From Agrobacterium tumefaciens (GTDB lineage: Bacteria; Pseudomonadota; Alphaproteobacteria; Rhizobiales; Rhizobiaceae), in contig NZ_CP115842.1 of assembly GCF_013318015.2 (NCBI RefSeq), forward strand, positions 682,001 to 746,000: DNA of 64,000 nucleotides, given 5' to 3'. The notes under the pieces are model-generated. The model saw only the letters and a list, made by a program, of their open reading frames with translations, was not told the DNA's origin and made no database searches. Both the position numbers and the translations under genes were made by a program. The number at the start of each line of letters is the position of its first letter. Within the stretch, counting starts at the first letter, position 1. Positions 53,979 through 64,000 of the stretch are shown here, one piece after another.

Positions 53979-54464
53979 ATGATCCTCGGACTGACCATTC
54001 CCCAATTCACGACATTGCACGTTGCCTTGAGCCTCATAGGCATTGTAACCGGATTGATCGCCCTGCCCGCTTATGCGGCAGGGCGATGGATGCCGCGCAT
54101 GATGGCGCTGTTTCTCGTCACCACGCTCGCCACAACGCTCACCGGCTTCCTGTTTCCAATCGGCAACTTCACACCGGCACTCGGCGTCGGCATCATCTCG
54201 ACCATCATTCTGGCGGTCGCGCTGGTCGCGCTTTACGGATACGGTCTCAATGGCAGGGCGCGAACTGTTTATTCGATCACCGCCACGATGGGCCTTTATC
54301 TGAATATGTTTGTGCTGATCGTTCAGTCCTTTCTCAAGGTCGAGGCACTGAACGCACTGGCTCCGAACGGCAACGAACCACCATTCCTTGTCGCTCAACT
54401 CGCCCTGCTTATTGCGGCAATCTGTCTTGGCTGGAAAGCGACGCGCCGCAAGCTTTTAGCCTGA
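53979..54464 (+). CDS. Small hydrophobic membrane protein
   Basis: A 161-residue protein with four hydrophobic segments (about 5-30, 38-58, 66-85 and 135-155), probably an inner-membrane four-helix protein. The start at 53979 has GAGGGAG upstream; an earlier in-frame start overlaps the SDR gene. It has no recognised catalytic motif and is co-directional with the hydrolase and SDR genes, suggesting one operon. Confidence 0.75.
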   Translation: MILGLTIPQFTTLHVALSLIGIVTGLIALPAYAAGRWMPRMMALFLVTTLATTLTGFLFPIGNFTPALGVGIISTIILAVALVALYGYGLNGRARTVYSITATMGLYLNMFVLIVQSFLKVEALNALAPNGNEPPFLVAQLALLIAAICLGWKATRRKLLA

Positions 54465-54606
54465 AGCCAGCCCCCGCCCACACTCACCTGCGGGCTTCCC
54501 GGAAAAGCACACTTGCTCGATCCCCTTCGGGCAAGCTTGTGATTTCGTCGTGAACACAGGAAATCGCCGCCTCTGAAATTTTCTCTTCCGTCTGTTGCCG
54601 CCGAAC

Positions 54607-54633
54607 AATATACATTATATGATAACGTATATT
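54607..54633 (+). promoter_or_regulatory. bigR box: BigR operator candidate (AATATAC-N13-GTATATT)
   Basis: Perfect seven-base arms (54607-54613 and 54627-54633) flank an AT-rich centre immediately upstream of blh. BigR is known to bind an AT-rich palindrome at its own operon promoter in Xylella and Agrobacterium, and this is the obvious counterpart. Confidence 0.8.
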
Positions 54634-54657
54634 AATTTAGAACAACAGGAGAAACCG

Positions 54658-55953
54658 ATGAGTGCCGTGAGAATCAACGAACGTCTGACGGTCGCAGGCC
54701 AGCCGGATATCTCCGACTTTTCATCGCTTTCCGATCAGGGCTACAAAAGCATCATCAATGCCCGGCCGGATGGCGAAGAGCCCGGCCAGCCGGGCAATGA
54801 ACATGAAAAAAGCGCCGCCAATGCTGCGGGTCTTGCCTACAGTTTTATTCCGGTCAATGGCCCGACTATTACCGAAGCCGATATTCGTGCCTTTCAGCAG
54901 ACGATGACCGAGGCAAAAGGCCCCGTATTCGCCCATTGCAAGGGTGGAGCTCGGGCGCTAACGCTTTATGTGCTTGGCGAAGCGCTGGACGGGCGCATGA
55001 AACAAAGCGAGATCGCGACTTTCGGCCAACAGCATGGTTTCGATCTTTCCGGCGCCGTCCGCTGGCTGGAGCGGCAGGCTGCGGCAAAGCCGCACGTCAA
55101 GGCTTTCTTCGATCCGAGCACATCGAGCGTGCAATATGTCGTTTCCGACCCCGCAACCCGGCGCTGCGCCATCATCGATCCGGTCTACGATTTCGACGAG
55201 AAATCGGGGGCGACCGGCACGGTGAATGCCGATGCCATTCTGGCCTATGTCAAGGAGCAAGGCCTGTCGGTGGAATGGGTTCTGGACACGCATCCGCATG
55301 CCGACCATTTTTCCGCCGCGCACTATCTCAGCCAAAGAACCGGCGCGAAAACGGCAATCGGCGCCAAGGTCACCGGTGTGCAGCGGCTGTGGCAGGAGAA
55401 ATATAACTGGCCCGATCTTGAAACAGACGGCTCGCAATGGGACCGGCTGTTTGAAGCGGGAGACCGGTTCAACATCGGCTCGCTGGAAGCTCGCGTGCTG
55501 TTTTCACCCGGACATACGCTTGCCTCCGTAACCTACGTGGTGGGCGACGCCGCATTCGTGCATGACACTCTTTTCATGCCTGATTCCGGCACGGCGCGCG
55601 CCGATTTTCCAGGCGGCAGCGCCAGAGAACTCTGGGCATCCATTCAGGAGATTCTCGCCCTTCCCGACGAAACGCGGCTTTTCACCGGACACGACTATCA
55701 ACCCGGTGGCCGCGCGCCCAAATGGGAAAGCACTGTTGGAGAACAGAAACGCGGCAATCCGCATCTGGCTGGCATGACAGAGGAAGGCTTCATCCAGCTG
55801 CGTGAGGCGCGGGATCGCACCTTGCCGATGCCGAAGCTCATTCTGCACGCCTTGCAGGTCAATATCCGTGGCGGGCGCCTGCCTGAGCCGGAGGCCAATG
55901 GCAAACGTTATCTGAAGTTCCCGCTTGACGTGCTGGGGGGCAGCACATGGTAA
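54658..55953 (+). CDS. blh: Bifunctional sulfur transferase/persulfide dioxygenase Blh
   Basis: A 431-residue fusion. Residues 1-110 form a DUF442-type rhodanese/phosphatase-like domain with the catalytic loop HCKGGAR (C94). Residues about 145-431 form an ETHE1-like metallo-beta-lactamase domain with THPHADH (H212, H214, D216, H217) and the later SPGHT and TGHDY. ETHE1-type enzymes oxidise glutathione persulfide to sulfite; the first domain transfers sulfane sulfur. AGGAG precedes the ATG. First gene of the blh-bigR-pmpAB operon, which detoxifies sulfide in plant-associated bacteria. Confidence 0.95.
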   Translation: MSAVRINERLTVAGQPDISDFSSLSDQGYKSIINARPDGEEPGQPGNEHEKSAANAAGLAYSFIPVNGPTITEADIRAFQQTMTEAKGPVFAHCKGGARALTLYVLGEALDGRMKQSEIATFGQQHGFDLSGAVRWLERQAAAKPHVKAFFDPSTSSVQYVVSDPATRRCAIIDPVYDFDEKSGATGTVNADAILAYVKEQGLSVEWVLDTHPHADHFSAAHYLSQRTGAKTAIGAKVTGVQRLWQEKYNWPDLETDGSQWDRLFEAGDRFNIGSLEARVLFSPGHTLASVTYVVGDAAFVHDTLFMPDSGTARADFPGGSARELWASIQEILALPDETRLFTGHDYQPGGRAPKWESTVGEQKRGNPHLAGMTEEGFIQLREARDRTLPMPKLILHALQVNIRGGRLPEPEANGKRYLKFPLDVLGGSTW

Positions 55954-56300
55954 AGGAAAACATGCGGAAACAGATACCTGATATCACCGAAATCCCGCTT
56001 GCCGAGATGGAGGAACGCGCAGTCGAGGTCGCCATACTCTTGAAGACACTTGCCCATCCCGCGCGGCTGATGCTCGCCTGCACGCTGGCGCAGGGGGAGT
56101 TTTCTGTTGGCGAGCTGGAAGCCAAGCTGGATATCCGCCAGCCCACACTTTCCCAGCAACTTGGGGTTTTGCGTGAGGCGGGCGTTGTTGAAACGCGGCG
56201 CGAGGCCAAACAGATCTTCTACCGGTTAACCGAGGAAAAAGCGGCGCAGCTGATCGAGGCTCTCTATACCATCTTCTGTGCGCCGGAGGAAAACCCGTGA
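55947..56300 (+). CDS. bigR: ArsR-type sulfide/persulfide-sensing repressor BigR
   Basis: A 117-residue winged-helix regulator. LAHPARLMLACTLAQGEFSVGELEAKL and QPTLSQQLGVLREAGVVETRREAKQIFYRLTEEKA match Xylella BigR as recalled. The two redox cysteines are present (C45 and C111), which form a disulfide or polysulfide link and release DNA. The start at 55947 overlaps the blh stop; the ATG at 55962, with AAAGGAAAA before it, is an equally good alternative. It represses the operon through the palindrome at 54607-54633. Confidence 0.94.
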   Translation: MVKENMRKQIPDITEIPLAEMEERAVEVAILLKTLAHPARLMLACTLAQGEFSVGELEAKLDIRQPTLSQQLGVLREAGVVETRREAKQIFYRLTEEKAAQLIEALYTIFCAPEENP

Positions 56301-56704
56301 CAGCCTATTGGCCCTCTCTATTCGGCGGTATGCTGCTCGGCCTCGCGAGTATTCTTCTGTTTCTCTTTAACGGCCGCATCGCCGGTATCAGCGGCATCCT
56401 GGGCAATGTGCTCGGCAAGGAACGGCGCTTGACGGATGTGGCCTTCGTCGCAGGTTTGCTGACAGGCCCGTATCTTTACGCCGCCGCATTCGGCCGCTTT
56501 CCCGCGCTCACCATATCTGCACCCTGGCCGCTGATCGTCATTGCTGGGCTGCTGGTGGGGTTCGGTACGCGCATGGGATCCGGCTGCACATCCGGCCATG
56601 GCATCATGGGTCTTGCTCGATTTTCCCGGCGCTCCATCACCGCCACTGCCATCTTCCTGATCACCGGTATCCTTGCCGCTACGATAACCGGAGCGCTGTC
56701 ATGA
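56297..56704 (+). CDS. pmpA: YeeE/YedE-type membrane protein PmpA
   Basis: A 135-residue membrane protein, half of a YeeE/YedE-type transporter. It has four hydrophobic segments and the cysteine motif GTRMGSGCTSGHG (about 94-106). The GTG start overlaps the bigR stop by four bases. YeeE/YedE proteins move thiosulfate or sulfur compounds across the membrane; here the split partner is pmpB. Confidence 0.92.
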   Translation: MTAYWPSLFGGMLLGLASILLFLFNGRIAGISGILGNVLGKERRLTDVAFVAGLLTGPYLYAAAFGRFPALTISAPWPLIVIAGLLVGFGTRMGSGCTSGHGIMGLARFSRRSITATAIFLITGILAATITGALS

Positions 56705-57135
56705 AAAATCAGGTCATGGCGCGTTTCGTGGTGGCACTTGCGGCCGGGGCACTGTTCGGATTTGGCCTCTCCCTGTCCGGCATGATCGATCCTGCCCGCG
56801 TTTCAGGCTTTCTCGACGTGGCAAGCGGCCATTGGGATCCGAGCCTGATGTTCGTTCTCGGCGGTGCGGTTTTGGTCGCCGTGCCGGGCGTTCTGTTGTG
56901 CCGTTTCCTTGCCAAACCAGTTCTCAGTGCTGAATTTCACCTTGCCGCCAAAACTCGGGTCGACGCGCCGTTGGTTGTGGGCTCGGCTATTTTCGGCGCA
57001 GGCTGGGGGTTTGCCGGTTTCTGCCCCGGCCCGGCGATATCGGCGCTTGCTCTCGGCCTAATGCCGGTCATTCTCTTCGTTTGCGCCATGATCGCCGGCA
57101 TGCTCGTTCACGACCGAATCTACGCCAAACGGTAG
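56701..57135 (+). CDS. pmpB: YeeE/YedE-type membrane protein PmpB
   Basis: A 144-residue membrane protein, the second half of the split YeeE/YedE transporter. It has four hydrophobic segments and GAGWGFAGFCPGPA (about 100-113) with the family cysteine. The ATG overlaps the pmpA stop by four bases. It probably exports or imports sulfite, thiosulfate or persulfide in step with Blh activity. Confidence 0.92.
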   Translation: MKNQVMARFVVALAAGALFGFGLSLSGMIDPARVSGFLDVASGHWDPSLMFVLGGAVLVAVPGVLLCRFLAKPVLSAEFHLAAKTRVDAPLVVGSAIFGAGWGFAGFCPGPAISALALGLMPVILFVCAMIAGMLVHDRIYAKR

Positions 57136-57156
57136 GCATTTCCGCCTTGCCTGGAC

Positions 57157-57185
57157 ATGCGCGAGAGCAGCAGGCTCTCGCGCAT
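57157..57185. terminator. Bidirectional terminator hairpin
   Basis: Eleven-base arms ATGCGCGAGAG (57157-57167) and CTCTCGCGCAT (57175-57185) lie between the converging pmpB and gpmI stops. Confidence 0.75.
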
Positions 57186-57195
57186 CATCGCTGGA

Positions 57196-58713
57196 TTACA
57201 GGTCGATCAGGCTTTTGCCCGTCATTTCCGCAGGCAGCGGCACATTCATCAATTGCAGCAGCGTGGGAGCGACATCGGCAAGGATACCGTCATGCAGCTT
57301 CGCGCCTTCAGGTCCGCCGAACAGGATCACCGGCACCGGATTGGTGGTGTGCGCGGTGTGCGGGCCACCAGTTACCGGGTCAACCATGGTTTCACAATTA
57401 CCGTGGTCGGCAATCACCAGCATGGCGCCGCCAACCTTTTCCAGAGCGGCAACGACTGCGGCGAGCCCCCGGTCCACGGCTTCGCAAGCCTTGATCGCGG
57501 CTTGCAGATCGCCGGTATGGCCCACCATGTCGGGATTGGCGTAATTGGTGACGATGAGATCGTAACCCTTGCCGATCGCCTCGACGAATTTCTCCGTCAC
57601 CTCAGGCGCGCTCATTTCCGGCTGCAGATCGTAGGTCGCAACCTTGGGAGACTTCGGCATGAAGCGGTCTTCGCCCACTTCAGGTTCTTCCTTGCCACCA
57701 TTCAGGAAGAAAGTGACATGCGGATATTTTTCCGTCTCGGCCAGTCGGAACTGCCGCAGACCCTGCTTGGCAACCCACGCGCCCAACGTATTTTCGATAT
57801 CGCGCTTAGGGTAAGCCGTCGTCATGAAGGTCGCATGTTTGGTGGAATATTCCACCATGCCAAGCAGCGCCGAAAGCACTGGCTTTTCACGGACAAACCC
57901 GTCGAAATCATCCGCACCGATAGCAAGCAGGATTTCACGAGCGCGGTCGGCACGGAAATTCAGGCAGAAGAGACCGTCGCCCGATTTGAAGCCTTCGTAA
58001 CCATCGATGACCGTTGGCAGGATGAATTCGTCCGTAACATCATTTTTGTAGCTTGCGGCAACGGCGCTCACCGCGTCCGGCGCATGTTCGCCCCGGCCGA
58101 GAACCATGGCGTCATAGGCCTTTTCAACACGCTCCCAGCGATTATCGCGGTCCATCGCATAATAACGGCCGATCACCGTGCCAATGCTGGCGCCTTGCGG
58201 CAGGCTTGCCGCAAATGCGGCGACGAAGCCTTCCGCGGACTGCGGCGCGACATCGCGACCATCGGTGATGGCGTGCACGACGACCTTCAAACCCAGATCG
58301 GTCAGCAGCTTCACCGCCGCCCGACCGTGGACGATGTGGCCGTGAACGCCGCCATCGGAAACGACGCACATCACATGCGCCACGCCGCCCGCAGCCTTCA
58401 CCTTGGCGGCGAAATCGAGCATCGCAGCGTTCCTGAAAAAGCTGCCGTCTTCGATAGCCAGATCGATCTGGCCAAGATCCATGGCGACGATGCGACCGGC
58501 GCCGATATTGGTGTGTCCAACTTCCGAATTGCCCATTTGCCCGGTGGGCAGGCCGACATTCGGGCCGAAGGTGGTCAGCCGCGCATTCGGGCAGGTGGCG
58601 AAAAGCCGATCCATGGTGGGCGTGTTTGCCAGTACCGGCGCATTGCTGGACGTGTCCTCGCTCAGTCCCCAGCCATCGAGAATAGTCAGGACAACGGGTT
58701 TGGGAGTGCTCAT
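57196..58713 (-). CDS. gpmI: 2,3-bisphosphoglycerate-independent phosphoglycerate mutase
   Basis: A 505-residue metalloenzyme interconverting 3- and 2-phosphoglycerate in glycolysis. The N-terminal metal site is LTILDGWG; the phosphoserine region is GNSEVGHTNIGAGR (about 60-73); then SDGGVHGH and DGRDVAP. The C-terminal metal ligands are in NYANPDMVGHTGD and IADHGNCE. The length is normal for the family. The ATG at 58711-58713 matches the conserved N-terminus; the upstream open frame to 58899 is not family-like. It appears to be transcribed alone, downstream of the bkd operon terminator. Confidence 0.96.
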   Translation of the reverse strand: MSTPKPVVLTILDGWGLSEDTSSNAPVLANTPTMDRLFATCPNARLTTFGPNVGLPTGQMGNSEVGHTNIGAGRIVAMDLGQIDLAIEDGSFFRNAAMLDFAAKVKAAGGVAHVMCVVSDGGVHGHIVHGRAAVKLLTDLGLKVVVHAITDGRDVAPQSAEGFVAAFAASLPQGASIGTVIGRYYAMDRDNRWERVEKAYDAMVLGRGEHAPDAVSAVAASYKNDVTDEFILPTVIDGYEGFKSGDGLFCLNFRADRAREILLAIGADDFDGFVREKPVLSALLGMVEYSTKHATFMTTAYPKRDIENTLGAWVAKQGLRQFRLAETEKYPHVTFFLNGGKEEPEVGEDRFMPKSPKVATYDLQPEMSAPEVTEKFVEAIGKGYDLIVTNYANPDMVGHTGDLQAAIKACEAVDRGLAAVVAALEKVGGAMLVIADHGNCETMVDPVTGGPHTAHTTNPVPVILFGGPEGAKLHDGILADVAPTLLQLMNVPLPAEMTGKSLIDL

Positions 58714-58875
58714 GAAAGGACCTTCTTCTTCATTCGGTTGCCGACGAACAGCGAAGCGCTGGGCACCGGAGCGCCCCCGTCCGCCACTATGATCATGATG
58801 AGAAAACACGCTTCTCGTTCTTTCTCTTCTATACTCGAAGATCGCGAACGCAAGCCTATACCGACACCGAAACAG

Positions 58876-58903
58876 TTCCGTGAAGCTGAAGTGCTTCACG
58901 GAA
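58876..58903 (-). terminator. Hairpin after the bkd operon
   Basis: An 11-base stem TTCCGTGAAGC (58876-58886) pairs with GCTTCACGGAA (58893-58903), about 23 bases after the E2 stop. The U-run is weak. Confidence 0.6.
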
Positions 58904-58925
58904 GAAAATCCTTTTCGAACGAAGC

Positions 58926-60179
58926 TCAGCCGTCGATGAAGATCAGCGCCGGCTTTTCCAGCAGCGCCTTGATGGCCTGAATGAAGACGGCGGCATCCCA
59001 GCCGTCGACGACTCGGTGATCGAAGCTGGAGGAGAGGTTCATCATCTTGCGCGGCACGAAACCGCTGCCATCCCAGACCGGTCGCGTCACGATCTTGTTC
59101 ACGCCGATGATCGCCACCTCCGGGTGATTGATGATGGGCGTCGAAACGATACCGCCAAGGGGGCCAAGCGAGCTGATTGTGATGGTGGACCCCGTCAACT
59201 CGTCCCGTTGCGCGGCGCCGGTGCGCGCCGCCTCGGCCACGCGCACAACTTCAGCAGCACACTCCCAAAGGCCGAGCGCTTCCGTGTGGCGAACGACCGG
59301 GACCATCAGCCCCGTAGGTGTCTGCGTGGCTATGCCGATATGCACCGCTTCGTAGTGACTGACGACCCCTTTTTCGTCATCGAAGGTGGCATTCATGCCG
59401 GGATGATCGGCGACCGTTTTCACAAGTGCGCGCATCAGGAACGGCAGGATCGTCAGTTTCGGCTGTCCTGACCGGCGGTTGCCATTCATGGTCGTGCGCA
59501 AATCCTCCAGATCGGTCACGTCGATTTCCTCGACATAGGTGATGTGGGGAATGCGGGAGACAGAAAGCGTCATCTTCTCGGCGATCTTGCGCCTAAGCCC
59601 TGTCACCTTCACCTCTTCGACAGCGCTATCGCGGGAAGCTATCGGCGCAGCGGGCCGCTCAGATTGCGACCGTGCGGTCAGAAATGTATCGAGATCGGCG
59701 TGGGTGATATGCCCGTCCGGCCCTGTTCCCCTCACTTGTCCGAGATCGATATCGAGATCGTCGGCGCGCTGGCGAACGGCTGGCGACGCCAGAGGTTTAT
59801 GGTGTTCCACCTCAGGGGAAGGCGGCGCATCCTGTATTTCGCGGGCGGGCTGGATTTCAGCCGCTGGCGGCTCTTCCGTCATGTCGGATGGCGCTTCCGG
59901 CTCGGTCACATCCGCGGGGGCAGCAGCAACAGCGGAGGCATTGGTTTCGATGCGCACCAGCGGCGCCTTAACCGCCACCGTATCACCCACCTCCGCTGCC
60001 AACCATGTGACGACGCCCGCAACCGGCGATGGGATTTCAACCGTCGCCTTGTCGGTCATCACAGCGGCCAGCACCATATCCTCGTGCACGGGATCGCCGG
60101 GTTTGACATTCCATTCCACCAGTTCGGCTTCCGCAACACCTTCGCCGACATCAGGCATAGTGATAACAAATTCCGCCAT
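58926..60179 (-). CDS. bkdB: Branched-chain alpha-keto acid dehydrogenase E2 (lipoamide acyltransferase)
   Basis: A 417-residue dihydrolipoamide acyltransferase. A single lipoyl domain occupies residues 1-78 with lipoyl lysine K44 (MTDKATVEIP). A Pro/Ala/Glu-rich linker follows, then an E3-binding domain (about 128-165, LASPAVRQRADDLDIDL...GPDGHIT). The catalytic domain ends with SFDHRVVDGWDAA containing the active-site histidine. GGAGG precedes the ATG, two bases after the E1beta stop. It forms the core of the complex that oxidises keto acids from Val, Leu and Ile. No E3 gene follows in the operon. Confidence 0.95.
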   Translation of the reverse strand: MAEFVITMPDVGEGVAEAELVEWNVKPGDPVHEDMVLAAVMTDKATVEIPSPVAGVVTWLAAEVGDTVAVKAPLVRIETNASAVAAAPADVTEPEAPSDMTEEPPAAEIQPAREIQDAPPSPEVEHHKPLASPAVRQRADDLDIDLGQVRGTGPDGHITHADLDTFLTARSQSERPAAPIASRDSAVEEVKVTGLRRKIAEKMTLSVSRIPHITYVEEIDVTDLEDLRTTMNGNRRSGQPKLTILPFLMRALVKTVADHPGMNATFDDEKGVVSHYEAVHIGIATQTPTGLMVPVVRHTEALGLWECAAEVVRVAEAARTGAAQRDELTGSTITISSLGPLGGIVSTPIINHPEVAIIGVNKIVTRPVWDGSGFVPRKMMNLSSSFDHRVVDGWDAAVFIQAIKALLEKPALIFIDG

Positions 60180-60181
60180 CT

Positions 60182-61195
60182 TCAGGCCTCCATGACTTCG
60201 ACGAGAGCGCGCCCGACGCGGGCCGGCCCCGGAAAATAATCCCACTCCTGCGCGTGGGGATAAGGCGTATCCCAACCAGCCACACGGACGACCGGTGCTT
60301 CCAGATGATAGAAGCAGTGCTCCTGTACCAGCGACACGACCTCCGCACCGAAGCCTGACGTGAGCGTTGCCTCATGCACCATGACGCAGCGACCGGTCTT
60401 GGCAACGGACTTCACAATGGTGTCCAGATCGAGTGGCAAAAGGCTGCGCAGATCGATGATCTCGGCATCCACGCCCGTTTCTTCCGCTGCGGCGAGCGCA
60501 ACATGCACCATGGTGCCGTAAGCGATGACAGTGACATCCTGCCCGGCGCGGCGGATTTCGGCCTTGCCGATCGGAATGGTGTAATGTCCTTCCGGCACCT
60601 CGCCCATCTCGTGCTTCGACCATGGCGTTACCGGCCGGTCGTGATGGCCGTCGAAGGGGCCGTTATAAAGCCGCTTCGGCTCCAGAAACATCACCGGATC
60701 CGGGTCTTCGATCGAGGCGATCAGCAACCCCTTGGCGTCGTAAGGATTGGAGGGAACCACCACCTTTAGCCCGCAGACATGGGTAAAAAGCGCCTCCGGG
60801 CTCTGACTATGCGTTTGCCCGCCAAAAATGCCGCCGCCGGTCGGCATGCGCAGGACTATGGGGCAGGTGAAATCACCATTGGAGCGATAACGAATGCGCG
60901 CCGCTTCCTGGGTGATCTGGTCATAGGCCGGGTACATGTAATCCGCGAACTGGATTTCGACGCAGGGGCGCAGGCCATAAGCGGCCATGCCGATGGCCGT
61001 GCCGACAATACCGGATTCGCTGATCGGCGCGTCGAAACAGCGGGTCTTGCCATATTTGCCCTGCAAGCCCTGCGTCGCACGAAACACGCCGCCGAAATAG
61101 CCCACATCCTCACCGAAAACCACCACATCGTCGCTGCGCTCCATGGACACATCCATGGCGCTGCGGACGGCTTCGATCATCGTCATTCTTGTCAT
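60182..61195 (-). CDS. bkdA2: Branched-chain alpha-keto acid dehydrogenase E1 beta subunit
   Basis: A 337-residue transketolase-like beta subunit: MTMIEAVRSAMDVSMERSDDVVVFGEDVGYFGGVF, IAMAAYG-like GMAAYGLRPCVEIQFADYMYPAYDQI, and the C-terminal domain GRCVMVHEATLTSGFGAEV...EAPVVRVAGWDTPYPHAQEW. It forms the alpha2beta2 thiamine-diphosphate enzyme with the preceding gene, three bases away. Confidence 0.95.
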   Translation of the reverse strand: MTRMTMIEAVRSAMDVSMERSDDVVVFGEDVGYFGGVFRATQGLQGKYGKTRCFDAPISESGIVGTAIGMAAYGLRPCVEIQFADYMYPAYDQITQEAARIRYRSNGDFTCPIVLRMPTGGGIFGGQTHSQSPEALFTHVCGLKVVVPSNPYDAKGLLIASIEDPDPVMFLEPKRLYNGPFDGHHDRPVTPWSKHEMGEVPEGHYTIPIGKAEIRRAGQDVTVIAYGTMVHVALAAAEETGVDAEIIDLRSLLPLDLDTIVKSVAKTGRCVMVHEATLTSGFGAEVVSLVQEHCFYHLEAPVVRVAGWDTPYPHAQEWDYFPGPARVGRALVEVMEA

Positions 61196-61198
61196 GTC

Positions 61199-63609
<2,411 letters not shown>

Positions 63610-63621
63610 CTCCGCCTCCCT

Positions 63622-64000
63622 TCAGTGCCGCTCGACCGCAAGCGCAGTCGCCTCGCCGCCGCCGATGCAGACGGCGGCAACGCCGCGTTTCAGTCCGTGA
63701 CGCTGCAAAGCGGCCAGCAACGTGACGACGATGCGTGCACCGGAAGCCCCGATGGGATGGCCGAGCGCGCAGGCGCCGCCATGCACATTCACCTTCTCAT
63801 GTGGCAGATCGAGATCACGCATGGCCGCCATCACCACAACCGCGAAAGCCTCGTTGATTTCGAACAGATCGACATCCTTCGCCGACCAGCCGGTTTTTTC
63901 GAACAGCTTTGTCATCGCGCCGATGGGAGCCGTCGGATATCTGGCAGGTGCATCCGCATGGGATGCCTGACCGATAATGGTCGCCAGCGGTGAAAGGCCT
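63622..64000 (-). CDS. Acetyl-CoA acetyltransferase/thiolase, 5' partial
   Basis: The frame is open to the window end, so only the last 125 or so residues are seen. The conserved thiolase blocks are INEAFA, NVHGGACALGHPIGASGAR (catalytic histidine) and CIGGGEATALAVER (second cysteine). It would cleave the acetoacetyl- or methylacetoacetyl-CoA end-products of branched-chain amino acid breakdown. It is 12 bases upstream of the acyl-CoA dehydrogenase gene and evidently part of the same operon. Confidence 0.94.
   Translation of the reverse strand, partial: GLSPLATIIGQASHADAPARYPTAPIGAMTKLFEKTGWSAKDVDLFEINEAFAVVVMAAMRDLDLPHEKVNVHGGACALGHPIGASGARIVVTLLAALQRHGLKRGVAAVCIGGGEATALAVERH

Noticed and set aside
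57157..58980. A 607-codon open frame on the plus strand
   Set aside because: It is antisense to gpmI, which has all catalytic motifs.

Overview
The window looks like a chromosomal segment of a Rhizobiaceae alphaproteobacterium, most likely an Agrobacterium/Rhizobium relative. The reasons are high GC with strong codon bias, a BigR-Blh-PmpAB sulfide operon, a rhizobial-type dispersed palindrome at 1087-1117, a permease/ATPase fusion of the polar amino acid ABC family, and the density of ABC importers. No rRNA, tRNA, phage, transposase or CRISPR sequence was seen. Identifications rest on motifs and remembered family sequences, not on database searches.

Layout. (1) 1-3211: the end of a double-ATPase ABC protein, then a divergent Lrp-type regulator and FAD amine/amino-acid oxidoreductase. 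(2) 3300-12128: a seven-gene minus-strand operon with two LLM flavin monooxygenases, an M20 deacylase, a GNAT acetyltransferase, a permease-ATPase fusion and two binding proteins. It faces an Rrf2 regulator. Its content matches the acetylate-oxidise-deacetylate salvage route for S-substituted cysteines known from the Bacillus yxe and ytm operons. (3) 12136-17716: SsuD-type sulfonate monooxygenases, a flavin reductase, a short DszC-like protein and a small serine hydrolase. (4) 17774-41719: a Dsz-like island. It holds three DszA-type monooxygenases (one more lies in region 2), two DszC-type monooxygenases of the acyl-CoA dehydrogenase fold, and two proteins that look like binding proteins but keep the Cys/His/Arg of the desulfinase DszB. 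It also carries one Dpp-type ABC importer with three twin-arginine binding proteins, a second M20 hydrolase, an aldo-keto reductase, an NmrA-like reductase, a CPHC-motif thioredoxin-like protein and a LysR regulator. (5) 42105-51081: an enolase-superfamily gene, an SGNH esterase, a second Dpp-type importer, a LysE exporter and a GntR regulator. (6) 51203-54464: a GlxA-type regulator divergent from an alpha/beta hydrolase, an SDR and a small membrane protein. (7) 54658-57135: blh-bigR-pmpAB for sulfide/persulfide handling. (8) 57196-64000: gpmI, then a branched-chain keto acid dehydrogenase operon (E2, E1beta, E1alpha) with an acyl-CoA dehydrogenase and a thiolase cut by the window end.

How it works together. 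Regions 2-4 look like one sulfur-scavenging island. Importers bring in S-alkyl cysteine derivatives, sulfonates or larger organosulfur compounds. FMNH2-dependent monooxygenases, served by perhaps a single local flavin reductase, oxidise and cleave C-S bonds, and DszB-like enzymes release sulfite from sulfinates. Several promoters share AT-rich TTCCATA-type elements and a TAGTCNACTA palindrome, which suggests a common sulfur-responsive regulator. The blh-bigR operon nearby could protect against the sulfide and persulfide that such metabolism produces. The most interesting proposal is the chromosomal 4S-like (DszABCD-like) module coupled to peptide-type ABC import; its substrate is unknown.
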